The notes under the pieces were generated by a model, which saw only the letters and a program-made list of their open reading frames with translations, searched no databases and was not told where the DNA came from. From assembly GCA_945882005.1 (NCBI GenBank), contig CAMCWG010000189.1:1-5859 (forward strand): a stretch of 5,859 bases of DNA, written 5' to 3'. Positions 1 to 5,859 of the stretch are shown in pieces. This DNA comes from Bordetella parapertussis (GTDB lineage: Bacteria; Pseudomonadota; Gammaproteobacteria; Burkholderiales; Burkholderiaceae_B). The translations under genes and the position numbers were made by a program. The stretch's first letter is position 1; every line of letters begins with the position of its first letter.

Positions 1-677
1 ATTCTGTTGCCTTGGATCTAGATATTACGACGCGACAGTTTTTTACAGCGGTTGAAGCGACGTTGTACCCTGAGCGCTTAGGCAAGGTTTACACCGACAT
101 GAGTGTGAAAGACAGCACCCCGCAAGACCTTGCAGTGTCTCTATCCACGCTTGTGAGTCGAGGTATGCGTGCACAACTGCGGACATCCAATATCTTAACG
201 GGCCAACTTTATGTTGCGTTGGCGACGTTTCCGCAAGCTCCACTGGACGAGCCTCCCGTGGCCGAGATCCCTTTTAAAATTGCCACGATCCCCTCGGATG
301 ATCTCGATAAGCTTCAGCAACAAGTCACGAGCATTGTGAGCAAGCTCGATAAGATTCCGTTCGATTCAATTGGTCGTGAACTCGACACCATGATCAAGCA
401 AATTCGTGTGTTGAGCGTCAATTTGGATAAGAGCGTGACGCCTAAACTCGCAAGTACGCTAACCGAAATCGAGCGTGCGACGAAGAACCTTAATAGTCTG
501 ATTGCACCAGGAAGTCCGGTCGTAGCGAACACGGAAGCGATGCTGGAAGACCTCAGACGCAGTTTGAAATCTCTCACAAATCTGACAGAGTCTCTGAGCG
601 CGAATCCGGATTCGTTGATTAGAGGGCGCAGCACTCAGCCGTACTCAAGAGACACATTAGGAGCACCAGCAAAATGA
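1..677 (+). CDS. pqiB: PqiB-like MCE-domain intermembrane transport protein (C-terminal part, 5' end cut off)
   Basis: Partial gene: the frame is open from nt 3 with no stop before the left edge, so the true start lies outside the window. PqiB proteins are inner-membrane-anchored periplasmic proteins with several MCE (MlaD-like) domains that form a tube thought to carry lipids between the membranes, together with PqiA and PqiC. What is visible is the end of the last MCE domain, with the family-typical stretch around LRTSNILTGQLYVAL (within nt 159-221), then a proline-rich linker. A long helical, coiled-coil-like region with spaced leucines and repeated LDK motifs follows (about nt 297-596), and then a NPDSLIRGR tail (603-629) like the conserved C-terminal end of PqiB. 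The last codons overlap pqiC by ATGA. About 224 codons are seen; E. coli PqiB has about 546. A related MCE protein such as YebT is less likely because of the tail and the downstream pqiC. Confidence 0.85.
   Translation, partial: SVALDLDITTRQFFTAVEATLYPERLGKVYTDMSVKDSTPQDLAVSLSTLVSRGMRAQLRTSNILTGQLYVALATFPQAPLDEPPVAEIPFKIATIPSDDLDKLQQQVTSIVSKLDKIPFDSIGRELDTMIKQIRVLSVNLDKSVTPKLASTLTEIERATKNLNSLIAPGSPVVANTEAMLEDLRRSLKSLTNLTESLSANPDSLIRGRSTQPYSRDTLGAPAK
659..663 (+). promoter_or_regulatory. Shine-Dalgarno site of pqiC
   Basis: An AGGAG core lies inside the last codons of the pqiB-like gene, 10 nt before the ATG at 674. It supports that start for the lipoprotein gene and independent or coupled re-initiation across the ATGA overlap. 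Confidence 0.6.
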
Positions 678-1273
678 GGCGAGCATGGATTGTGGCAGGT
701 TGTGTTGTGTTGGCAGGGTGCTCGAGCGCGCCGCCCCATTACTACACCTTAAGTAGCCCGCAAGCTTCGCAGAAGGTTGCAGACATCTCTGGGGTTGCAC
801 CCTATGCGATCAATGCTGTCACGATCCCGGCAGAAGTCGATCGCAATGCCATCGTTGCTCAGCAAAAAGAAGGGCATTTGCTGTTGCTGAGCGATGATCT
901 TTGGACTGCGCCTTTAGGTGCGCAGATCCAGACGGCGCTGTCGCAGGGTTTAGAGGCGCGCCTAGGTATGCCTCCAGTGCAAAATCTTGCGCTTGGTGTA
1001 CGTGATAATAAAGTGACGCAGATTTTTGTTGATACGCAGCGCTTCGATATGGTGCCGGGTCAACACGCTGCGCTGAGCGTCGCCTGGCGTGTTCAGTTTG
1101 CTGGTGGGAAATCAACATTTACCTGCTTTACTCGATTGGTGCAGCCCGTGGATGTCGGAGTGACACCGCTCGTTCTTGGCCAACAGCGCAATGTACAAGC
1201 ACTGTCAGAGCAGATTGCACAGATGTTGATGCGTCGCGCAGTCCCCACTGGTGCTTCTTGCCGACAAGGTTAG
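674..1273 (+). CDS. pqiC: PqiC-like outer-membrane lipoprotein (ABC-type transport auxiliary component, DUF330 family)
   Basis: Complete, 199 residues, close to the usual length of PqiC (YmbA). The N-terminus is a short lipoprotein signal peptide: MRR, a hydrophobic stretch, then the lipobox LAGC with Cys16 as the predicted lipidated residue. Ser17 at position +2 predicts outer-membrane sorting. Next comes HYYTL (residues 22-26), a hallmark of this family, then [13 protein letters not shown] (49-61) and [15 protein letters not shown] (75-89), which match the conserved core of the ABC_trans_aux fold. PqiC is known to sit at the outer membrane and dock the end of the PqiB tube. Cys151 and Cys196 are the only cysteines of the mature protein besides Cys16. 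The start is fixed by the lipobox spacing and an AGGAG at 659-663. The ATG overlaps the pqiB stop (ATGA), which suggests translational coupling. The stop overlaps that of convergent dut by 4 bp. Confidence 0.9.
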   Translation: MRRAWIVAGCVVLAGCSSAPPHYYTLSSPQASQKVADISGVAPYAINAVTIPAEVDRNAIVAQQKEGHLLLLSDDLWTAPLGAQIQTALSQGLEARLGMPPVQNLALGVRDNKVTQIFVDTQRFDMVPGQHAALSVAWRVQFAGGKSTFTCFTRLVQPVDVGVTPLVLGQQRNVQALSEQIAQMLMRRAVPTGASCRQG

Positions 1274-1719
1274 CCTTTGCCAGTACTGCCAAAGCCGCCC
1301 GTGCCGCGGTCTGATTGCTCAAACTCGTCCACAACATTGAACTGCACTTGTGCAATGGGCAGTACGACGAGCTGTGCCAATCGCTCCATAGGCTGGAGCG
1401 TGTAAGCAACAGCACTTCGGTTCCAGGCAGACACCATCAGAGGGCCTTGGTAATCAGAGTCGATCAGACCCACGAGATTACCTAATACGATGCCTTGCTT
1501 ATGTCCAAGTCCGGAGCGCGGCAGAATGACTGCTGCATAGCCGGGGTCGGCAACGTGGATCGCCAAGCCCGTAGGGATGAGATGTGTAGCGCCCGGCTCA
1601 ATCGTCAAGGCTTGATCGAGGCAGGCGCGTAGGTCGAGGCCAGCCGAGCCAGGTGTAGCGTAGCTAGGGAGCTGATCGCGCATGCGCGCATCGAGAATTT
1701 TGACATCGATTGGTTTCAT
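1270..1719 (-). CDS. dut: Deoxyuridine 5'-triphosphate nucleotidohydrolase (dUTPase)
   Basis: Hydrolyses dUTP to dUMP and pyrophosphate in the cytoplasm, which keeps uracil out of DNA and feeds dTMP synthesis. It is 149 residues long, the usual size of the homotrimeric family. All five motifs are present: SAGLDLRA (25-32), PRSG (67-70), [13 protein letters not shown] (80-92) with catalytic Asp87 and base-stacking Tyr90, MERLAQ (111-116), and [10 protein letters not shown] (138-147) at the mobile C-terminus. Motif 4 has Met where E. coli has Gly; as far as I recall this is common in betaproteobacterial enzymes. The start is set at the ATG at 1719, giving [10 protein letters not shown] as in E. 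coli. The frame is open to an ATG at 1773, but those 18 extra residues do not look like dUTPase and would overlap dedA. No good Shine-Dalgarno is visible. The dedA stop is only 7 nt upstream, so coupled translation is likely. Confidence 0.96.
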   Translation of the reverse strand: MKPIDVKILDARMRDQLPSYATPGSAGLDLRACLDQALTIEPGATHLIPTGLAIHVADPGYAAVILPRSGLGHKQGIVLGNLVGLIDSDYQGPLMVSAWNRSAVAYTLQPMERLAQLVVLPIAQVQFNVVDEFEQSDRGTGGFGSTGKG

Positions 1720-1726
1720 AAGGGCT

Positions 1727-2374
1727 CTAGCGCATAGGACGGTAAGGAGTTTTTCGGCGCGCTTGAACTGCACGTTTTTGTTTGATGGTGACCCAGATCA
1801 CCAAAGCAATGACGCATAGTGCGACTGCAGAATAAAGGGTTGAATGCTGTGCGTGCTTTGCGGCATCTACGCTAATTGCTGCGAGGTAGCCTGGTGCGAG
1901 CAATGCTGGCATCCACGCAGCAGCAGATAGTATGTTCGCAAGCTGAAAGCGCGCGTGAGGCATTCCCATTGCACCCGCAACCGTTGGGATGACGCTACGA
2001 ACAGGGCCCAGAAATCGACCAATTAGAACAGCGAGAAAGCCGTAGCGGTAAAAAAATAAACGTGCACGTGCCACGTGTTTGCGGTGGCCCTTAAGATAGC
2101 GCCAGCGAAGTACTTTAGGTCCTACCCAGCAACCAAGCCAATAAGACAGTGCGTCCCCCACAACTGCACCGACAAAGCCCCAGCCAAGAATCGGTAGCCA
2201 GGGCAGCGTACCATTCCCGACCAAGCCGCCAACAACAAACAATAAAAACGTGGCGGGCAACAAGATCCCAATGATGAATAAAGATTCACCAAAAGCCATT
2301 AAGCAAACGACCAAGCCCGCCCAGGCTTGGTGCTGTTCAATGAACTGAATACTCTGATCGATCAAACCTTGCAT
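1727..2374 (-). CDS. DedA-family (VTT-domain) inner-membrane protein, YabI-like
   Basis: Complete, 215 residues, a polytopic inner-membrane protein. DedA proteins are linked to membrane potential, envelope homeostasis and, for some members, lipid-carrier flipping; the substrate of this one cannot be read from sequence. From the N-terminus: an amphipathic start, then a hydrophobic segment with FGES (28-31) and LLPATFLL (38-45), which belongs to the re-entrant region; a helix around [13 protein letters not shown] (69-81); the signature [16 protein letters not shown] (119-134), with Arg120 and Arg126 at the functional arginine positions of the family; two more membrane segments (about 145-165 and 178-195); and a basic tail rich in Lys and Arg. 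Motif spacing resembles E. coli YabI more than YqjA or YghB. The ATG shares one base with the coaBC stop (TAATG), and a GAGG lies 6 nt upstream. The stop is 7 nt before dut. The family call is secure; the function is not. Confidence 0.9.
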   Translation of the reverse strand: MQGLIDQSIQFIEQHQAWAGLVVCLMAFGESLFIIGILLPATFLLFVVGGLVGNGTLPWLPILGWGFVGAVVGDALSYWLGCWVGPKVLRWRYLKGHRKHVARARLFFYRYGFLAVLIGRFLGPVRSVIPTVAGAMGMPHARFQLANILSAAAWMPALLAPGYLAAISVDAAKHAQHSTLYSAVALCVIALVIWVTIKQKRAVQARRKTPYRPMR

Positions 2375-3570
2375 TAAGTGCCTCGGGGCATGCGCGTTGT
2401 GATGGCCTCGATCAATTGACGCGCCACATCTTGCTTGGAGCTAGTTGGTAGGCGATGTTCGCCTGCTTCATCAAAGATTGAAACTGTCGTGTGATCCGCA
2501 TCCATGACGTGTTGAGCTAGGTTGCCGATCAGCATTGCGATGCCTTTACGTTTGCGTTTCTCTTCGGCGTATTGGGCAAGGTTCTCGGTCTCGGCTGCAA
2601 AGCCAACACACCACGGACCTTTGGGCATTGCTGCCACCGTTGCCAGGATGTCTGGATTAGGGGCGAATTCTATCTTGGGTGCGCCTGAACCATCTTTTTT
2701 TAGCTTTTCGCTCGAGACATTCGCCACGCGCCAATCAGCAACGGCCGCGACCGAAATAAACAAGTCTTGATGTGTGACTTGAGCCATCACGGCGTCATAC
2801 ATTTGTTGGGCTGAGTCGACAACCGTACGCGTCACGCCATAGGGTATGTCGAGTGCAGTCGGTCCTGAGATAAGTGTGACCTCTGCGCCGGCCTCCCATG
2901 CCGCACGTGCCAACGCGTAGCCTGTCTTGCCTGAAGAGCGATTGGTAATCACACGCACTGGATCAATGGCCTCGACGGTCGGCCCAGCTGTGATCATGAC
3001 GCGTTTGCCCTTTAAGGGTTTTGGCTGAAAGAATGCTGCGAGTTCAGCGACGAGTTCTAGTGGCTCTAGCATGCGCCCATCACCAGTCTCGCCGCACGCT
3101 TGTTGTCCGTTGCCTGGTCCGAGGATGCGTACGCCATCGTTACGCAGTTGCGCGACATTGCGTTGCGTCGGTGCCGCCAGCCACATTTCGCGGTTCATCG
3201 CAGGTGCAACGAGCAGCGGACAGGCGCGCGCTAAACATAACAGCGAGAGAAGGTCATCGGCTCGGCCATGGACAAGCTTTGCCATGAAGTCTGCCGAGGC
3301 CGGTGCGATTAGGATGGCATCTGCGCCGCGGCTCAGATCAATATGCGGCATGTTGTTTGCGATGCGAGAGTCCCACTGATCTGTAAAAACCGGGTGACCG
3401 CTCACAGCTTGCATCGTTACCGGAGTGATGAAACGCGTGGCCGCATCTGTCATCACTACATCAATATGCGCACCGCGCTCGACTAAGCGGCGCACGAGTT
3501 CGGCAGACTTGTAGCAGGCAATCCCGCCACTCATCCCTAATACGATGCGCTTGTTATGTAGATCTTGCAT
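2374..3570 (-). CDS. coaBC: Bifunctional phosphopantothenoylcysteine decarboxylase / phosphopantothenate-cysteine ligase
   Basis: Catalyses two steps of coenzyme A synthesis: CTP-dependent joining of 4'-phosphopantothenate and cysteine (CoaB), then FMN-dependent decarboxylation to 4'-phosphopantetheine (CoaC). It has 398 residues, against about 406 in E. coli. The N-terminal CoaC flavoprotein domain (about 1-180) shows [10 protein letters not shown] (12-21), His76 in the active-site MPHIDL, PAMN with Asn126, and Cys159 in [10 protein letters not shown], the substrate-recognition flap. The C-terminal CoaB domain (about 187-398) shows [14 protein letters not shown] (193-206), Asn210 in TNRSSGK, AAVADW (275-280) and Lys289 in the EKLKK motif. 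All key residues match the known E. coli ones by position. I chose the ATG at 3570 because [12 protein letters not shown] fits family N-termini; an in-frame ATG at 3597 would add nine unconserved residues. The gene overlaps lspA by 17 nt and touches the dedA-family gene at TAATG. Confidence 0.96.
   Translation of the reverse strand: MQDLHNKRIVLGMSGGIACYKSAELVRRLVERGAHIDVVMTDAATRFITPVTMQAVSGHPVFTDQWDSRIANNMPHIDLSRGADAILIAPASADFMAKLVHGRADDLLSLLCLARACPLLVAPAMNREMWLAAPTQRNVAQLRNDGVRILGPGNGQQACGETGDGRMLEPLELVAELAAFFQPKPLKGKRVMITAGPTVEAIDPVRVITNRSSGKTGYALARAAWEAGAEVTLISGPTALDIPYGVTRTVVDSAQQMYDAVMAQVTHQDLFISVAAVADWRVANVSSEKLKKDGSGAPKIEFAPNPDILATVAAMPKGPWCVGFAAETENLAQYAEEKRKRKGIAMLIGNLAQHVMDADHTTVSIFDEAGEHRLPTSSKQDVARQLIEAITTRMPRGT
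2381..2384 (-). promoter_or_regulatory. Shine-Dalgarno site of the dedA-family gene
   Basis: GAGG read on the minus strand, 6 nt before the ATG at 2374 and inside the last codons of coaBC. Together with the TAATG junction it supports this start and stop-start coupling. Confidence 0.5.
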
Positions 3571-4078
3571 GCTGACCCCGAAGGCGCAAAAGTTCATCCA
3601 GAATCAAAAGGATAGCACCGAGCGTAATGCAAGTGTCGGCAATATTGAAAGCAGGGTAGTACCAATCTTTCCAGTAAAACAGCAAGAAATCTACGACATG
3701 ACCATAGGCGATCCGGTCGATCACGTTGCCCAGTGCACCACCCAAGATAAGTGTCAGGGCCAGCATGAGCCGTTTGTTTGAACGACTCTTGTGCATTATG
3801 CCTAAGATAAACGCCGAGGCACACAGGCCGAGAACCGTGAAGAACCAACGCTGCCAACCATCCGCTTGGGCAAGAAAGCTAAAGGCAGCACCTGGGTTGT
3901 AAAGCAGGGTGAAATCAAAAAATGGCAGAACAGCAATACGTTGGCCGTAACGCAAGCTTGCGTCAAAGTAGAGCTTGGTGAGCTGATCCAGCACAATAAG
4001 TACGGCAGCAAGCAACAGCCAACGCCACAGTTTGGTTGTGTCAGTGGGTGCTGCTTGCGCGGGTGCTGACCCCGTCAT
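3554..4078 (-). CDS. lspA: Lipoprotein signal peptidase (signal peptidase II)
   Basis: Inner-membrane aspartyl protease that cuts the signal peptide of diacylglyceryl-prolipoproteins just before the lipidated cysteine. It has 174 residues and four predicted membrane segments (about 17-36, 77-95, 102-119 and 143-162). Visible family motifs are VLDQLTK (29-35), NPGAAFSFL (61-69), GGALGNVIDR (113-122) with catalytic Asp121, and FNIADTCI (144-151) with catalytic Asp148; the two aspartates correspond to Asp114 and Asp141 of the E. coli enzyme. The first 16 residues are a soluble Ala/Pro/Thr-rich leader, slightly longer than in E. coli. The gene starts 5 nt after the ileS stop, the classic ileS-lspA pairing, and no clear Shine-Dalgarno precedes it, so coupling to ileS is likely. 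Its 3' end overlaps coaBC by 17 nt. PqiC, encoded in this window, is a predicted substrate. Confidence 0.96.
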   Translation of the reverse strand: MTGSAPAQAAPTDTTKLWRWLLLAAVLIVLDQLTKLYFDASLRYGQRIAVLPFFDFTLLYNPGAAFSFLAQADGWQRWFFTVLGLCASAFILGIMHKSRSNKRLMLALTLILGGALGNVIDRIAYGHVVDFLLFYWKDWYYPAFNIADTCITLGAILLILDELLRLRGQHARST

Positions 4079-4083
4079 CTGGT

Positions 4084-5859
4084 TTACGCAGAGTCCTGCG
4101 CTGCTTCATGCAGGCTCGAGACGCAACGCCCGCAAATGTGGGGATGCTCAGCATCTTGACCAATATCATCGCGCCAGTGCCAGCAGCGCTCGCATTTTTT
4201 GTGTGTGGAAGGCGCGATCGCAATCGACAGCTCCGCTTGCGTGCCGGCATGCACGCCCACGCGTGACACGATGAAAATATAAGATAGTTGGTCTGCAACG
4301 CTTTGCAATAGGTTTAAGTCCGAGCCACTCGCGGTCAGGTCCACTTCGCCTTGTAGTGATGAGCCGATGTCTCCGGCGGTCCGCAGGTCTTCGAGTTTGC
4401 GCATCACGAGGCCACGAATCTCACGTAGTCGCGTCCAGCGTGCTGCAAGGACCTCGCTCTCCTTGATCGTGGGGAGCGCGTGATAGCACTCCGTAAAAAT
4501 CGTCTCTGTCCCAACGCCTTGGACGGACTTCAGCGTCGCGCTTGTCAGCACGCCCCACGCTTCTTCAGCGGTAAACGAAAGCACCGGCGCCATCAGTTTG
4601 AGCAAGCTTTGCGTGATGTGTAAGAGCGCTGTTTGCGCAGAGCGTCGCGCGTTGCTGCGTGACGCGGAGGTGTAGAGACGATCTTTGAGCACGTCAAGGT
4701 AAAACGCACCGAGGTCCTCTGAGCAGAAGTGCTGCAACCTCGACATGGCAGGCTGAAACTCGTAGCGTTCGAAGGCGCCCAGCACTTCCGACTGCATCGC
4801 TGCCGTCATTGAAAGTGCATAACGATCGATCTCTAACATTGCGTCGACGCTAACCGTATCTTTTGCTGCGTCAAAGTCTGCAAGGTTTGCCAAGAGAAAA
4901 CGCAACGTGTTGCGGATGCGACGATAGCCTTCGACAACACGTTTTAGAATCTCGTCAGAAATAGAGAGTTCGCCGGAATAGTCGGTGCTGGCGACCCAAA
5001 GACGCAAAATTTCGGCGCCAAGACTATCGGACACCTTTTGCGGTGCGATGACGTTGCCGACGGACTTGCTCATTTTGCGGCCTTGTCCATCTACAACAAA
5101 ACCATGCGTCAGCAGGCTGTTGTACGGAGCCCGTCCGGAGAGCATGCAACCGGTCAGCAACGATGAATGGAACCATCCGCGATGCTGGTCCGAACCTTCG
5201 AGGTACATATCGGCCGGCCATGTCAACTCGCCATGCGAGCCCTTGTTCAGATTATCTGGTCCGCCAAGCACCGTCGCATGCGTCGTGCCAGAGTCAAACC
5301 ATACATCGAGCGTGTCGCGATTTTTTTCATAGAGTGTGGCATCCGCTTCACCAAGCAGTTCGGCGGGCTCAAGTGTTTGCCATGCCTCGATACCGCGCTG
5401 CTCAACGCGCTTAGCGACCTCTTCGAGGAGGGCCGGCGTATTGGGGTGTAATGCGCCCGTTTCCTTATGAATGAAAAATGCCATGGGAACACCCCACTGG
5501 CGTTGTCGCGACAGGGTCCAGTCGGGCCGGTTTGCAATCATCGCGTGCAGTCGTGCGCGACCCCAGGACGGATAGAACGCTGTGGCGTCGATGGCGGCTA
5601 AGGCGCTTTCGCGTAATGTGGGCCCACCAGCTTTGGGTGTAAGGTCCATGCCAGCAAACCACTGGCTCGTGGCACGGTAGATGATTGGCGTCTTGTGGCG
5701 CCAGCAATGCATATAGCTGTGCTTGTGCGGCTCATCTTTGATGAGCGTACCTGCAGCGCGTAAGGCCTCAACAATTTTTGGATTGGCTTCCCAAATTGTT
5801 AGTCCACCAAAGCCAGCCAGGCTAGAGACGTACTTGCCGTCGCCCATCACATGGCTCAA
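4084..5859 (-). CDS. ileS: Isoleucyl-tRNA synthetase (C-terminal part, 5' end cut off)
   Basis: Charges tRNA-Ile with isoleucine (class I synthetase, cytoplasm). The frame runs open through the right edge, so only the last 591 codons are present. Comparing the KMSKS position with Lys602 of E. coli, about 340 residues are missing, including the HIGH motif and most of the CP1 editing domain. Visible in order (window numbering): the end of CP1 with [14 protein letters not shown] (51-64); the return to the catalytic core with [10 protein letters not shown] (117-126), DVWFDSG (185-191) and [10 protein letters not shown] (221-230); the ATP-binding KMSKS loop (262-266, nt 5062-5076); the helical anticodon-binding domain; and a C-terminal zinc site with Cys556, Cys559, Cys576 and Cys579 (nt 4123-4194), as in E. 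coli-type bacterial IleS. The TTG at the very edge is an internal leucine codon, not the start. It is followed by lspA after 5 nt. Confidence 0.97.
   Translation of the reverse strand: MSHVMGDGKYVSSLAGFGGLTIWEANPKIVEALRAAGTLIKDEPHKHSYMHCWRHKTPIIYRATSQWFAGMDLTPKAGGPTLRESALAAIDATAFYPSWGRARLHAMIANRPDWTLSRQRQWGVPMAFFIHKETGALHPNTPALLEEVAKRVEQRGIEAWQTLEPAELLGEADATLYEKNRDTLDVWFDSGTTHATVLGGPDNLNKGSHGELTWPADMYLEGSDQHRGWFHSSLLTGCMLSGRAPYNSLLTHGFVVDGQGRKMSKSVGNVIAPQKVSDSLGAEILRLWVASTDYSGELSISDEILKRVVEGYRRIRNTLRFLLANLADFDAAKDTVSVDAMLEIDRYALSMTAAMQSEVLGAFERYEFQPAMSRLQHFCSEDLGAFYLDVLKDRLYTSASRSNARRSAQTALLHITQSLLKLMAPVLSFTAEEAWGVLTSATLKSVQGVGTETIFTECYHALPTIKESEVLAARWTRLREIRGLVMRKLEDLRTAGDIGSSLQGEVDLTASGSDLNLLQSVADQLSYIFIVSRVGVHAGTQAELSIAIAPSTHKKCERCWHWRDDIGQDAEHPHICGRCVSSLHEAAQDSA

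Noticed and set aside
303..352. Repeated CTCGATAAG within the pqiB-like gene (303-311 and 344-352)
   Set aside because: It encodes repeated LDK motifs of the helical, coiled-coil-like region; this is a protein-level repeat and not a DNA element.
1720..1773. Longer dut reading with 18 extra N-terminal residues from an ATG at 1773
   Set aside because: The extra residues overlap the dedA-family 3' end, do not resemble dUTPase N-termini, and there are no intermediate GTG or TTG starts. The ATG at 1719 gives the canonical N-terminus and length.
3570..4074. 11-nt direct repeat TGCTGACCCCG at 3570-3580 and 4064-4074, near the coaBC and lspA starts
   Set aside because: Several 11-mer repeats are expected by chance in a window of this size, and the two copies sit differently relative to the start codons (before coaBC, inside lspA).
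4096..4120. Small inverted repeat CTGC-TTCAT-GCAG near the ileS 3' end, considered as a terminator
   Set aside because: The stem is only 4 bp, has no T-run, and lies inside the ileS coding region a few bases before lspA, where termination would split a well-known operon.
4985..5332. Open frame of about 115 codons on the + strand, opposite ileS
   Set aside because: It lies wholly antisense to conserved ileS sequence, including the KMSKS region, shows no recognisable domain, and is best explained as a by-product of ileS codon use. The same holds for + strand frames opposite coaBC (3021-3379) and lspA (3545-4069).
5247..5707. Further open frames on the - strand within ileS in other frames (5247-5537 and 5465-5707), and similar ones at 3594-4011
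   Set aside because: They overlap well-conserved ileS or lspA in the same direction but another frame, and their composition is not protein-like. They are shadows of the real genes.

Overview
The window looks like an ordinary chromosomal stretch of a betaproteobacterium, most likely Burkholderiales. The main reason is the gene order ileS-lspA-coaBC-dut. In Gammaproteobacteria ileS-lspA usually leads to fkpB-ispH, and coaBC-dut sits elsewhere; the joined order is typical of Betaproteobacteria. The dUTPase and CoaBC sequences fit the same group. Sampled lines are a little over 50% GC by eye, which is modest for the order. Family placement (for example Alcaligenaceae) is only a guess.

Layout. 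On the + strand, nt 1-1273 hold the 3' part of a pqiB-like gene (MCE-domain intermembrane lipid-transport protein, cut by the left edge) and the complete pqiC lipoprotein gene, joined by an ATGA overlap. On the - strand, reading from the right edge leftwards, lie ileS (isoleucyl-tRNA synthetase, N-terminal third cut off by the right edge), lspA (signal peptidase II), coaBC (bifunctional coenzyme A biosynthesis enzyme), a YabI-like DedA-family membrane protein gene, and dut (dUTPase). Neighbouring genes in this five-gene run overlap or lie at most 7 nt apart, so they very probably form one transcription unit whose promoter lies beyond the right edge. The two units converge, and the stop codons of pqiC and dut overlap by 4 bp (1270-1273).

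How the genes fit together. The - strand cluster mixes core housekeeping tasks: tRNA charging, lipoprotein maturation, CoA synthesis and dUTP removal, with a DedA-type membrane protein added between coaBC and dut. The + strand unit encodes envelope lipid-transport parts; PqiC carries a lipobox and would itself be a substrate of the LspA encoded in the same window.

I see no RNA gene, mobile element, CRISPR array, phage remnant, clear promoter or canonical terminator. There is no gene-free stretch longer than 7 nt. I found no evidence of a new biological system; the findings below are modest points of gene architecture and residue variation.
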